A DNA stretch of 64,000 nucleotides from contig OY987239.1 of assembly GCA_963920705.1 (NCBI GenBank), positions 12,759,004 through 12,823,003 of the forward strand, written 5' to 3'. Source of the stretch: Odiellus spinosus (taxonomy: Eukaryota > Arthropoda > Arachnida > Opiliones > Phalangiidae). Position 1 is the first letter of the stretch. The number at the start of each line of letters is the position of its first letter. Positions 24,857 to 37,546 of the stretch are shown here, piece after piece. Below the pieces are notes generated by a model. The model did not search any database and was not told the origin of the DNA. It saw only the letters and a program-made list of their open reading frames with translations. A program made the translations under genes and the position numbers.

Positions 24857-25264
24857 TCCAAATTGAAATTGAGTGATATTTTCGGGTTAATCGTTAAAAA
24901 ACGATTCGAAATATATATACATATGTCATAGAACAAAATTACAACGACATTAAAAATACACATTTTTATAATCTAAAGTACTTTTACAAAAAAAACTGCG
25001 CGAAAGCGACATTATCACTCTGGTGCCAGGACGAGAATTAACTGTATTCTCTAATCAAAGCTAAATCACGTGACCATAATGATGACGTAGATTGCGGGAA
25101 ATTTTTATTTTAAAATTTTCGAAAATATAAATTTCGATTATTTAATAATGTATGTTTTAATGTCGCTGTAATTTTGTTTCTATTTGATATGTATATATAT
25201 TTTGAATCGTTTTTTAACGATCAACCCGAAAATATCACTCAATTTCAAATTAGAGTTCGTGAAA
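24857..25264. mobile_element. second MITE family (TGATATTTTCGGG), palindromic full copy
   Basis: The two outer ~110-bp arms (24857-24965 and 25145-25264) are inverted copies. Each holds AAATTGAGTGATATTTTCGG, a CGTTAAAAAACGATT dyad and a run of TATATATAC. The middle contains AAGTACTTTTAC, GCGCGAAAGCGAC, CACGTGACCATAATGATGAC and TAGATTGCGGG. Other copies carry only one outer arm, so this copy may be a head-to-head composite. No ORF of transposase type was seen. Confidence 0.75.
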
Positions 25265-25683
25265 CATCAGTAACAGTTGTTTAATTTAACAAATATGGTG
25301 GCAACGGATTTGTAAATATTTCAACACTATTTTAATTTTTTTTTTTCACTAAATATCCGAAAAAAAAAAAAACTTAACTACTATAAAAAAGCCCAATAAA
25401 AATGCCCCTTAGGCCTAAAAGTAGCGTTAAAATTCCAGTATTACTGACGAAATGACCTCGTATCTAAACTAACCAAAAGTTTTATCATCAAATAACATGG
25501 CCTCCATAAAAGATGTTACTCTCATTTAAAGGCAGACAGGCAATTGATTTCAAAATTATGTTTTTTTCAGTCTCGTGAATTAGGAAAATCTAATGGCCGC
25601 CTAATTGCGCAGTCAAAGGCGAGAGAATGACGTCACGAGAAACATTTAGCTACAAATTCAGAAAAAAAGTTAATGCTTAATAG

Positions 25684-26024
25684 CAGAAGTAGATGAAACC
25701 CTCCTTTGAAGTCTATTACTCCCGGGGGTCTTGTCTACCCCTCTCTGTATGGGTTAGTTTCAAAAAGCGCGATTCGTACGCCTCCTAACGGTAGATATTT
25801 TCGGAGCGGGAGTTCGTCCACCGAATATCTCTAGCAGCCTCGGAGTTCGTCAAAAAAAACGTCGTCGTTTGTGGAGAGAGAGAATTTCCAATTTTCCGTA
25901 GACAGGGGGGTATGAAGTAGGACCCCTCCGATCTCGGAAAATTGGGAATTTTACCCATACAGAGAGGAGCGCTATATGGAACATTAGAGTAGTAGACTTC
26001 AAAGGAGGGTTTCATCGGCTTCTG
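25684..26024 (+). mobile_element. CAGAAG MITE, copy 7
   Basis: This 341-bp copy has a perfect TTAATAG target duplication. Confidence 0.92.
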
Positions 26025-26744
26025 TTAATAGCAAGTTTTCAAGGTTATATAACTGTGGTATTTTTCACAACATACTTTAGAAACAGCCTGAAGAAATTAA
26101 ACTAGTTAGAATTAAAAAAATAAGATTTAAATCATTAATAAAACTTATACCACAAGATTAATTAAATTAGTTTTAATTGAATTTTAATGATTTATATTAT
26201 AATAAAGTTATTTTTGATTTAAAGGGATACCATTGGTTGAAACAACACCTATATTTTATCAAAGCGGGAGAAATTTCGTCAATTTTCCACGATAGAGGGC
26301 GCGATTAAGCAAAGATTTTGGCAGTCGCGTCTCTCCTGTTACCCTGACAACCCCGACGTAGTAACGTCTCCTAATACGAGTTGCCATGGTAGCCGGGAGA
26401 CGCTAAATGATCCCGCCACCTATCGAGAAAAAAATCATATACAAGCTAAAGTTTAGTTAGAAATAAGATAAAATTTGAATGAGAATATTTATTATTTTTT
26501 TACGGTTTAATTACGGCGTAACTTCCTAATTTTCAACGGTAATTTGGTGCACAGATTACCATATAACCTGTGACAAATTAGTTACATTATCTAAGCCGTA
26601 ATCAGTATTTTAAAAACTTAGTAAAGTAATTAAGAAAATATTTGCGAAATGAACCAAAATGTCGTATTACTATTCAAGGTTAATAAGAAACTTCATTAAT
26701 AATTTTGCAATATAATTAACACGCGTTTCAAATCTTAATCTTTC

Positions 26745-26885
26745 CCCGCAATCTACGTCATCATTATATGGCCACGTGTTTCGATATTGTATAGAGAATA
26801 CAGTTGATTCTCGTCCGTAATTATGGCACCATTGTGATAAGGTCGGTTTAACGCAGTCTTTCTCGTAAAAGTACTTGAATCCAGA
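26745..26885. mobile_element. second MITE family, fragment
   Basis: Contains CCCCGCAATCTACGTCATCA, CCACGTGTTTCGATATTGTA, a TTCTCGTCCGTAATTATGGC word and GTAAAAGTACTTGAATCC, in the order seen in the copies at 31905 and 62750. The TATATATA arm is missing. Confidence 0.7.
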
Positions 26886-27511
26886 TCAATTTAATAAACC
26901 TTTCGTATCTAATTTATGGTTTATTATGTTCCGGAAATAATCTACGTCATATAATCATTAAATTTAATTAATTACAGTTTAACTTTAACTATATTGATCC
27001 TGTTAGAGATGTCACGATAAAAAAAATTCGAAAGTAGTTAATTTTCATAATTAAATATGATTCATTAAATGTAATATTAACTTGGTCAAACTAAACAATA
27101 GATTAGGTCGTTATTTAGGCTATTCCCTGAAAGATGTTACGGTTTACAGTACACTTCCGTTTTTTTTTTTTGTTTATTTTTTTGTCATAATCATTTCCGA
27201 TATAGAAAATCAAACTTAGCGTAAAATAATTGTCACAAAAAAATAATATTTTCCTCATATTTTTGCGAATTTTACGACAATTCAACGAACAACGAAAAAA
27301 AAGGTATTATATGAAATAACCAGATCTAAATCACTTCCTTTAGACCCTCTAGGTTCCAAACGCCGCACGCTTAAAGACCACCTCCCCTTTCCAGTTAAAA
27401 TCAAAAGGGGTTCTTCTTAATTTCAAGCTAATATGCAACCGCAAAAACACTATACTAAACTTCATTGAAAATTTTATTTCAAAACACGCGGGTTCATTTC
27501 AAACGTAGATT

Positions 27512-27950
27512 AAAGGGAGAATGCAACCTAATTACAAGTGATTTTTTTATCGATTCCTTATCGATTAAATAGGCCTAATCCATCGATAAAAAGTTTACAA
27601 TACAAATATTAAACTAGAAATAAATTTAAAACTTACCCGGAAAATAGGCTTAGCGGGATTCGTGGAGATCCTGAATCGCCTCCGTGTCAGGTCTAGCGAC
27701 CAATGAGCGAAGGGCCGTCGTTCGCGCGAGATCTCCGCGAGACTTACGTCGCGCGCGATTGGTCGCTAGACCTGACACGCGAGGAAATCAGGACCTCCAT
27801 GAATCCCACTAAGCCTATTTTCAGGGTAAGTTTTAAATTTATTTCTAGTTTAATATTTGTTTGTAAATTTTTTAAATAGTGGATTAGGCCTATTTAAACA
27901 ATAAGGAATCGATAAAAAAATCACTTGTTGTTAGGTTGCATTCTCCCTTT
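27512..27950. mobile_element. foldback element C, copy 2 (intact, 439 bp)
   Basis: The ends AAAGGGAGAATGCAACCTAA and ..GGTTGCATTCTCCCTTT are inverted. The arms pair over most of their length (CAAGTGATTTTTTTATCGAT, TAGGCCTAAT, ACTAGAAATAAATTTAAA). The centre is a second dyad, with GGTCTAGCGACCAATGAGC against CGATTGGTCGCTAGACC. It also contains ATAGGCTTAGCGGGATTC and ATGAATCCCACTAAGCCT, a likely source of the AGGCTTAG words seen elsewhere. Confidence 0.85.
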
Positions 27951-28204
27951 AAGCCTAATTTCAGCTAGTGGGTCAATTTGATTGGTCTATTCTTACGTAT
28001 GGTCTTTAAATATGGTTAAATAATGTAGAAGTAATACAATATAACGTCATAGTTACGTAAAACTTTTCCTTTCGGACTCAAGAAAAAATAAAAAAATTAA
28101 AAAACCAAATTTCCTTTAAAGAACCAAAACTCTCGTTTTGAACGAATTTTTCCTTCAAGACCTTTAAAATTTGAGATTTATAACAAGCGAGAATCAACTA
28201 TAGG

Positions 28205-28870
28205 CTCTACAATATCAAAGTCACGTGACCATAATGACGTAGATTGCGGGGAATTTTTATTTTTAAATTTAAAAAATGGTTGATTATTTAATAATGTATG
28301 TTTTAGTGTGGCTGTAATTTTGTTTTATTTGATATGTATATATATTTTAAATCGTTTTTTAACGATTAACCCGAAAATATGATTTGGGTCCACTTGATCG
28401 ACTCCCAAATGATCGACAAGAGGTCCACTTGATCGACACCCAAATGATCGACTCACAATTGATCGACTCCCAAATGATCGACAAAAGGTCCACTTGATCG
28501 ACTCCCAAATGATCGACAAAGGGTCCACTTGATCGACTCCCAAACGATCGACAAAGGGATCAAATGATTGATGCCTAATCCCAAATTACCGACAACAAAG
28601 GGTGCATTTGATCGTTTCCCAATTGGTCAACTTCGTAATAACGATTATAAATAGATTAATCAACCTAACCTAACCCAAACCTAACCTAACCTAACCTGAC
28701 CTATACTCGTTACTCGCTAAAAAACTGGGCTGTCGATCAATTGGAATGGCTTGTCGATCAAATGGGAGTCGATCAAACGGTAGTCGATCAAACGGACTCC
28801 TTGTCGATCAATTGGAAGTCGAGCAAATGAACCTAAGCCGAAAAGGATCACTCAATTTTAATTAAAAATT
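28205..28870. mobile_element. second MITE family, copy interrupted by another element
   Basis: GGCTCTACAATATC to CCGAAAATAT (28205-28376) is a second-family copy. Its continuation (ATCACTCAATTTTAATT) resumes after 28839. The GATCGAC element 28383-28839 sits between, so it inserted later. Confidence 0.75.
28383..28839. mobile_element. GATCGAC inverted-repeat element, copy 1
   Basis: The left end TTTGGGTCCACTTGATCGAC and the right end, which read in reverse is GGCTTAGGTTCATTTGCTCG, form imperfect terminal inverted repeats. The left half is a run of GATCGACTCCCAAAT units and the right half is their inverse. The centre holds (CCTAA)n-like sequence (about 28668-28700). It is inserted in a second-family MITE copy. 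Confidence 0.8.
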
Positions 28871-29397
28871 TTAAATATAACTCGACACAATGCTAGAATG
28901 AATTTGAAATTAAATTTTATGAATGAAGATAATTAAATTTGAATATAATTAATTAGGTAGAAGGTGCTACCTACCCGAGGAAGCGGTAATATCCGCTTTT
29001 TTGTTTAATTTGTTTCTATACTTTAATATTATTTGGGAATTAAATAGGATTTAGTAGGAAGTTATTGATTGAACTAGATTGGAAATAAATATAGTTTAGT
29101 GACAACTCATCGTGGAAGCGTGAACAATGTATGGACAACCTATTATCTCTATGATATCTCGGATATGGGATACGAAGGGAAGTCTAATTTAAATAGCGCT
29201 GCAAAATCTAACTGATACTGACTATATTTAGCATTCTTACTATAACTATATTTATATATCAAGTTTTTAACCGCCCCTGTAAGGGAGGAAACCGGACAAA
29301 CGGGCACAAAACAAAAATTCACAAGTGGAAAGTGATACAAAAGATTCATTTATTAAACACGAGATTTATAGGAAGATAAAATTGATAAAGATAATTT

Positions 29398-30430
29398 AAT
29401 TTTAATTCGAATTTGTAATGAAATTTTAATTGTAATTTGTAATAAAATTTTAATTGTAATTTGTAATAAAATTTGTTAATTGTAATTTGTAATAAAATTT
29501 GATAATTATAATTTGTAATAAAATTTATTAATTATAATTAGTAATAAAATTTGTTAATTATAATTTGTAATAAAATTTATTAATTATAATTAGTAATAAA
29601 ATTTATTAATTATAATTTGTAATAAAATTTATTAATTATAATTTGTAATAAAATTTATTAATTATAATTTGTAATAAAATTTATTAATTATAATTTGTAA
29701 TAAAATTTATTAATTATAATTTGTAATAAAATTTATTAATTATAATTTGTAATAAAATTTATTAATTATAATTTGTAATAAAATTTATTAATTATAATTT
29801 GTAATAAAATTTATTAATTATAATTTGTAATAAAATTTATTAATTATAATTTGTAATAAAATTTATTAATTATAATTTGTAATAAAATTTATTAATTATA
29901 ATTTGTAATAAAATTTATTAATTATAATTTGTAATAAAATTTATTAATTATAATTTGTAATAAAATTTATTAATTATAATTTGTAATAAAATTTATTAAT
30001 TATAATTTGTAATAAAATTTTAATTATAATTAGTAATAAAATTTTAATTATAATTTGTAATAAAATTTAAATTATAATTAGAAATAAAATTTAAATTATA
30101 ATTAGTAATAAAATTTAAATTATAATTAGTAATAAAATTTAAATTATAATTAGTAATAAAATTTGAATTATAATTAGTAATAAAATTTTAATTATAATTA
30201 GTAATAAAATTTAAATTATAATTTGTAATAAAATTTAAATTATAATTAGAAATAAAATTTAAATTATAATTACTTAATTAGTAATAAAATTTAAATTATA
30301 ATTACTTAATTAGTAATAAAATTTAAATTATAATTACTTAATTAGTAATAAAATTTAAATTATAATTACTTAATTAGTAATAAAATTTTAATTATAATTA
30401 GTAATAAAATTTTAATTATAATTTGTAGTA
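29398..30430. repeat. 26-bp A/T-only minisatellite
   Basis: About 38 units built on AATTTGTAATAAAATTTATT plus AATTAT (26 bp). The centre (29640-30010) is nearly perfect and both flanks degrade, with a variant containing TACTTAATTAG at 30260-30390. That pattern is typical of homogenisation by unequal exchange. Confidence 0.95.
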
Positions 30431-33400
30431 TATTTATAATTGTTTATATGGTAATAAACCTTAATTAACATCCAAAAATAAACTTTAATATAAAAATTAA
30501 AGTTAATATAGTTATAATAATCGGCTTACGAAGCCTCCATAATGCTGTGATATTGGTTATTACGTAAAATGAATTTTAAAGCAACGATTTTAAAAAAACT
30601 TCGCTTAAAAACCAAACCCTTCAAACAGGTTAGATATTGGCGAATAAGCAGCCCGGGGTATACCAGTCCATAAACCTGCAGATTTTTAAAGAAAAACCCC
30701 GAAGACACTTTGCAGCAAGAAGCGGTACATACCCTGGAGATGCATCAAAGAGTTTAAAGTGCCAGTGACACAAGTTCATTTAAAATTAAAATTCCTAAAT
30801 TTTGGTCAGTAAAAATATCTAATTAATTTTGAGATTAATAAACAGTAATTATGAATTATTATTGTAAGGAATTGAATAATAATTAACGGCGATTAATTTG
30901 CGAGTGATATTGAATAAACCTGAAAAATTGGATCGGTATAATTTGGTAGAAATTAATTTTAAAATTGTTGGATTATTCTTGGGATAAATTTTAATTTAAA
31001 TTAATTGTAATAGTGTAATTATTTTGCAATTTAAATTTTTATTTGAGGTGATAAAAACTATGTCACCTAAACTTTAATATAAAAATACATTATTATATTT
31101 TTTTTTCCTTAAATCTAGTGGAAATAGCCACTTCCTGCGACTCTATTTCGTCGTATAAGGTATTTTTAACTTTAAACTATACTGAGGATAAAGGCAGGAC
31201 CAATCGCGATCAAAAACTCAATTTAAAAGCATTATCTTTGTTAGTTTCTAAAAGCGGAAAAATATTCTAATGAAAATTCTACTTCGAATTGATACTAAAA
31301 GTGTACCTTGTATCTCAATATTTCGTTCCCTATTAAGGTAACGTTTACCATAGCTTCGTACACGGTATCAAATCAAGATGAAATTAATTCTAAGTCTCTT
31401 TCAAAGGGGTTAAAAAAAATTTCGTTTTATGATTTAAAAAAAATTTCGGTAATCTTGTTCAAGAAATGTCTCTAGGCGATTCCAGTATTAAAGGGGCAGT
31501 GAATGAAAAATAACTTTGTATTAAATATAATTAATCTGATTAATTAATTTTAGATGTTAAGATTTAAATACTTAATTTATTCTTAAAATTATTTAATTAC
31601 GTATTGAAATTAAATAAATTTTTTTATCTGTTTTAGTTCATTATAAAATAACTCTGTTATACATTTTATAATCACTTTAAATAACTATTTAAAAAAGAAA
31701 ACAAGCGAAAAATTGTTCAACCAATTTTAAAATTTGGATTCAGGCATTCTACCCCCCTTTGTCGGTAAGAAGTTAATAAAATTAATCAAGATTCCAGCGC
31801 CATTTAGCGGAGAAATCTATTATTATCAAGTTCTTGAGGTGTTTATTATGTTAATTTCATAGAATTATGAGTAAAAATAAGCTACTGTTTTTTAAAGCGA
31901 AGCTACCACTGATATTTCACGAATTCTAAATTGAAATTGAGTGATATTTTCGGGTTGATCGTTAAAAAACGATTCAAAATATATATACATATCAAATAGA
32001 AACAAAATTACAGCGACAGGAAAACATACATTATTAAATAATCGAAAATTATATTTTAGAAATTGTAAAATAAACATTTCCCGCATACTACGTCATATTA
32101 TGGTCACGTGTTTCGATATTGTATAGAGAATACAGTTAATTCTATGCGTAATTATGGCACCTGCAGTGATAATGTCGCTTTCGCGCCGTCTTTCTCGTAA
32201 AAGTACTTGAATCCAAATCAATTTAACATCCTTTCGTATGAAAATTTTGATTAATTTCGTTCCGATTTAATTATATTATTTAACTTATTTAGAATTTCAA
32301 GTTATGTCACTTCATGATACGAAATTATTCCTTACACATCAGGCTCCCAATCTATATCAGTCATTCGTGGCAAAGTTTCATTCATAATTAAAAAATTTGG
32401 TGTTTTTTTGCACGAAGCCTTTACATTGCCTACATCTCGTTTGTTCCAGACTATCTGTGTTAAACAATTATTTTACACTACTTTTACTTCCCGTTAAAAT
32501 AACGCTTACAAGTTGTTAAAACTAGGTTAAAACTTACTAATAGTCTATAATAATAATTATAATAATAATTATTATATTACGCAATAACCAAATAAAAAAA
32601 ATGGTTCATATCTAAGTACTTACAAATACCATAAAAATTAAATTAAATTATGTTAATTAATTAGGAAGCTTGTTAAATTAATATTGCATCGAAATTAATC
32701 ACGTGATATTGAAGACATCACGTGGTTGTTTTTATATTCACGCGTGATGTTAATTTTAATTTTAATTTGCGAGGCAAACTTGGACCAATCATATTATTTT
32801 AGCTTTCAACAGCGCTTGTAATGAATTAAATTAATTTAAATACCAAAAAAAAGTGTCTAAAAATTAAATAAGATTAGTTTAAAATCGCGTGATATTATCC
32901 CTTTAAAAAAAATAAAAATAAAATAAAGATGCAAAATTGGCAGAAAATATTATTTAGTCTCTGTTCTAATCATTATGTTTTGGCACATGCAGGGTTAATA
33001 CTCTGTTTACACCTGCTGTTTCTATTCTGGAGAAACAACGGATATTGTACGTTGCAGCTTAACATATACCTTAACTATGCAACAGATTGCACCGTTAAAA
33101 CAGATACCCACATGTTAAAATTAAATGGAAAATTGAAGCTAAAAATGTAACAGCTTTTGAAATAATTTATTTTCGGACTCACCGGATGCTAAAAAAAATA
33201 TCCCATCATTTTTGAACAATTTTAACAAACTTTAAAAATTAATTTAAATACGAAAAACGTATCTAAAAATTCTGTCCAAGTTTCCCTTTAAATCAAAGGG
33301 TTAGTAGCACACGATTTTAAATTATATTTTATATTTTAAAGTGGATCAATCTACTCAAACTCTATTGATATTGCATCCATGTTTTCATTATTCTAAGCTG

Positions 33401-34192
33401 TTTTTTGATTTAATTAAAAATAAGAGAAGCCATGAGGGTTGGCAGATGCAGCTTATATATTATATTTATTTTCCCTAGATCGAATCTATGATTCTATTCG
33501 GCCATGAATAAACCTCAACCAGATGTTCAGACTCTCAACAAGTTTATTTGATTGCAAATATAATTGTGACGTAAAATAATAATGGGGAAAAATATTTTTT
33601 TTTAGGGTTAATTAAAAATCGACTTAATTTTTTTCGACTTGTGATGTGACTAAGGGTTAATAAAGGGTGGTTAATTATTATTATTAATTATGAGTTCCAA
33701 TCTAATACTTAAAAAAATAATTTAAATATAAAAAATGAATTTTCAACTTTTTGGTATTCCGAAATTAAAAAGGTGTTAAAATTTTTAGCTTCATTTTCCC
33801 TTTAATCTGTGCCCCTGTGACGTCACGCACGCGTCAAATATAAATTGATAAAAGCTCAAGGCTTACCATTTTACGTTGTAATCAAGGTACAAGTTGAAAT
33901 AACAGGCACAATAGAAAACCAATAAATATTTCGAATCTTCAATAAATTCGCGTAATAATATATTTCTTATTGTTTCACGAGATTAAAACAATTAAGCTTT
34001 ATGGGTTGTTATATATATTAAACCAGAGGATTGAAATGGAGATTATAAAGATTTATTCAACTCAGTTTCTAACAATGAATTATATTTCTCATGTGGCGAC
34101 GAAAAACATAATCAAAGCTACTTCAAAATTTTTCCCATATCAGATTAAGGGTATATGTAATCGGGTAGCAACATGAGGGTGTTTTGAAATAA
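30431..34192. other. AT-rich stretch without recognisable genes
   Basis: A less AT-rich island at 30520-30790 has a CTGCAG acceptor-like site at 30676-30681 followed by a 28-codon open frame ending in TGA; its meaning is unclear. The rest holds a second-family MITE (31905-32222) and low-complexity A/T sequence. ORFs at 32929-33150 and 33970-34176 have no recognisable features. Confidence 0.5.
31905..32222. mobile_element. second MITE family, ~318-bp copy
   Basis: The order of words is AAATTGAGTGATATTTTCGG, CGTTAAAAAACGATTC, ATATATATACATATC, ACGTCATATTATGGTCACGT, TTCGATATTGTATAGAGAAT, GCACCTGCAGTGATAATGTC and GTAAAAGTACTTGAATCC. This single-arm form also occurs at 62750-63062, so it is probably the canonical structure. 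Confidence 0.75.
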
Positions 34193-34368
34193 AGCTACGT
34201 TCACACTTGACTCTTTCAAACCGTTTCGAATCCGTTCAAATCGACTCTTCGAGATCTTAATTGGATTTTTTTGATGCAAGATCTACACGGGTGACCCCAA
34301 AATATTATAATTTGACCTTTCCAAAGCGGTTCAAAACGGTTTCAAAGTCTCTAGTGTGAACGCGGCTC
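34193..34368. mobile_element. small inverted-repeat element (GTTCACAC ends)
   Basis: The ends GCTACGTTCACACTTGAC and CTAGTGTGAACGCGGCT are inverted. The inner part also pairs (TTTCAAACCGTTTCGAATCC with CAAAACGGTTTCAAAG). Fragments with the same end (TAGTRTGAACGCGGCT type) lie at 18965-19010, 36245-36300, 36395-36435 and 59000-59035. Confidence 0.6.
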
Positions 34369-34369
34369 A

Positions 34370-35872
34370 AGAGGTGTAACGAATATTTTCCTATCTGGTT
34401 TAATTTCGTTCACGTATAATTATTTAATGGTAGTAAAAGGAAGGCCTATTTCTCCATGGGGGTTTTCCGCGGAACCCTCGGAATAGAAATGGTTATCCTC
34501 ATCTGGAAATGGTTATCTTACATCTTTGATTTTCGAAGCCCATCTTAAAATCCCTTTTGTTAATAGCCCCTAGAGTTGAAAAGAGTGAACCCCCGTAACA
34601 ACGCCCAAGACCCCTCGTTTTATATTCTTTTATATTCAAAAAAACATGTTACGCCTTGAGTCTGCTTTGAACTTTTTGTACCGCATCTATAAGCGGATGC
34701 CAAGTAATAAATTGTCAAACTGTTCACCTATTAGTGTTGACATTTTTAGTGTATCGCGCGCGAATCTAAAGCGCCGCTAAATACTTTTAGGATAGGATTG
34801 TAAGCCGCCAATTATTTTAATGAATGCATCGGGAAAATACATGTGCATGCTTTTTGTAGTTTTATTACCCGATGCCAGGGTTAGTCATCCCGACCGATGA
34901 CCATAGAAACTGTTAAGAAGTGGTGCGCGAACTTTCTGCCCCCTTCATGTCGTTGTATGATGTTGCCATCCCGGTCCCTGATTGGGTAAAGAAGAACGGG
35001 CCGCGGACCTAAACAATTAAGTTGGTTTTGGCGGGAAGAAGAAAATAGATTGAAGAAAAAAAAAGAGATGAAGTAAGAAAGGACACTCTCGATGATACGC
35101 TGAAGGAGGAACAACTCTGGATGGTGGCTTCAAGGAGGAACTAGATCGGAAGGAGAGGAAGAAGAAGTCCGAATGTTCTAATACCAAAGAACAAAGCTGT
35201 CGAGAAGTCCGGCTATGTTCGGTTAGCTAACGAGAAACGTTTCGCGCTGGTCGCTGCTAATTTTGGAGGCTCGAACGGAGCAAGCGCTCGCCCTTTGGAC
35301 CACAGCTCGACACCTATGTCGTATAACCTCTTCTAGTCATCTCCATCTTCCCTATCGTCAAAGCATCTCGACCGTCTACCTGCCACGACAATGAACTCGA
35401 TACGACGTCATGTGATAAGTACAATTTTAAGGAGTGTAATATAGTAGTTGTAGTAGTAGTAGTGTAATATAGTAGTAGTTTTATTTGTGTAGCCTGGCAT
35501 CGGTCGGTTAAGTGTGCATGTAGCATGTGTATATATTTTGGAGGGATTTCTAGTATTAGTGTAATAATTTTGTAGTATAGGATTAGTTAATGGCGCAATT
35601 ATAGTAGTAGGTTTTGTAGACGATTAAGGTGATTGATTATGATTGGACAATAGAAAGCCAATATCTCATTGTAGTAGTAATATTTGATGTTGTCCTACAA
35701 CACATAATTAAAACAGACTCATGGTACGACAAGTTATGACTCATTATTCCCACTTAAAGTTTAAGCTAACCATTTCTTAGTAGTAGGAATATCAACGCTT
35801 GGCACGGTTAGGCCGCTGGTAGTAAAAAGCGTTATAGAGGGCTAATCCATTTAGTATCTTTATAAATCGATT
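34370..35872. other. mixed unique sequence, no gene recognised
   Basis: Positions 34860-35420 are richer in G+C and purines than the surroundings and could be a degraded retroelement or exon remnant, but no domain was recognised in any frame. A GTA/TAG microsatellite lies near 35448-35480. Confidence 0.4.
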
Positions 35873-36210
35873 CAGAAGCCGATGAAACCCTCCTTTGAAG
35901 TCTATTACTCCCGGGTCTTGTCTACCCCTCTCTGTATGGGTTAGTTTCAAAAAGCGTGATTCGTACGCCTCCTAACGGTAGATATTTTCGGAGCGGGAGT
36001 TCGTCCAGCGAATATCTCTAGCAGCCTCGGAGTTCGTCAAAAAAACGTCGTCGTTTGTGGAGAGAGAGAATTTCCAATTTTGCGTAGACAGGGGGGTATG
36101 AAGTAGGACCCCTCCGATCTCGTAAAATTGTGAATTTTACCCATACAGAGAGGAGCGCTATATCGAACATTGGAGTAGTAGACTTCAAAGGAGGGTTTCA
36201 TCGGCTTCTG
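35873..36210 (+). mobile_element. CAGAAG MITE, copy 8
   Basis: This 338-bp copy is flanked by ATCGATT and ATAGATT (6 of 7 identical). Confidence 0.92.
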
Positions 36211-36802
36211 ATAGATTTATAGTAGCTTCATCTATCGGTTGTTGAAACTGAATCGGTAATCGAAACTGGTTCCAAGGCTTAGTATGAACGCAACTGGTAA
36301 GAAACTGGTTCCCGAAGCAGTTTCGAGAAATCCAATCAAATCGATTCTAAAAAAAGATTGTTTCTGTTCACAATACTCTAGGGAAACGATTTGAAAGGGT
36401 GTAAATCGATGTCCAAGGCTTAGTATAAACCATGTTATTGTGAAAATGGGTTTTCCCATCTAGGTCAAATTTTTTTACGAGAGGTTATCTTTAAAGATAA
36501 CTTTTGAAATATTAATAAAAAATGGATCCGACGATCGGAAAACTTGTTTCAAAAATAAAATATCTGGATTATTTTTTCTCCTGCCGGGCCTATTTTTGTA
36601 CAGAATAAATATGAGTTTAATAAAAAGTTGAAAGTTGAATAGATCTTACGATCGAGTACAATGGACTGAAATGCTTTTAAATAATTAGTTTCAAGAGGAA
36701 ATCTTAATTCTAATTAATTAATACGGGGTTAATCAGTGTATGTAATTAGCGTACAAGCCTGTAACTAAATTATGACGTAAGTCACAACGTATTTAGTATT
36801 AT

Positions 36803-37220
36803 CAGAGGTACATAATAACCCACTTCGGGGGGAAGTATGAAAGCCCCTAAACTACCAATGCTAAAATGACGAACAACGAGAGCCCGCTGCTGACTATCTA
36901 GGCCACTAGCTCGCGCTGGACTTCTCAATGTCGCTACTCTAGTAAATGGTCTTTGTATAAACAAGACGGCTCGATTTGCGTTTAGAACTTCCTGTCTCGG
37001 GAGTCAGGCTGTCCGTTAAAATGGAGTCGAAGGTTGACTTCGGCTCGCGAGTTCCGGAAGCGCGCGTAGGGAAAATTTAGCGAGATTCAAAATGGCGTAA
37101 CTATTTTTTGGGAGTAAAGCGGCGTGTCGATCCGCCGCGATTTACGCCGGGCACTCGTTGTTCGTCGATTTTTGCCTACCTTTCATACTTCCCCCCGAAG
37201 GGGGTTATTATATACCTCTG
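36803..37220. mobile_element. 418-bp MITE with CAGAGGTA ends and 7-bp duplication
   Basis: The terminal inverted repeat is about 40 bp, starting CAGAGGTACATAATAACCCA and containing CTTCGGGGGGAAGTATGAAA. The perfect 7-bp target duplication GTATTAT lies at 36796-36802 and 37221-37227. The interior is GC-rich and CpG-rich (GGCGTGTCGATCCGCCGCG) and unlike the other families. It sits about 330 bp upstream of the thyropin-like gene. Confidence 0.88.
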
Positions 37221-37546
37221 GTATTATCAAAAGGCTGTAATTCATATTTTAATTTTACGTTAAGTGGTTAACCACTAAGATCAAATAAACGTCAGGTTTC
37301 TGATTCTATCAAATGGGTCTAATAATTCTACGAATGTACATTTCATTGTTGCTATAACTACAGATAAGGTACATATGAAAACAATTTTACATTGAAATCA
37401 GTACAGGTACTGATAGATAAGATAAGGTTCATTCTTTTTCAAATGTCAGCCATCGTTGAAATAACGAGGAATATATTTTCATAGTTCCGAGGAACAAAAT
37501 ATTTAAATTTCTAAGAAATTAAAAAAAATAAGAGTGGTTTCAAATT

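Noticed and set aside
28668-28700. Telomere sequence
   Set aside because: It is only a short CCTAA run inside a mobile element, not a chromosome end.
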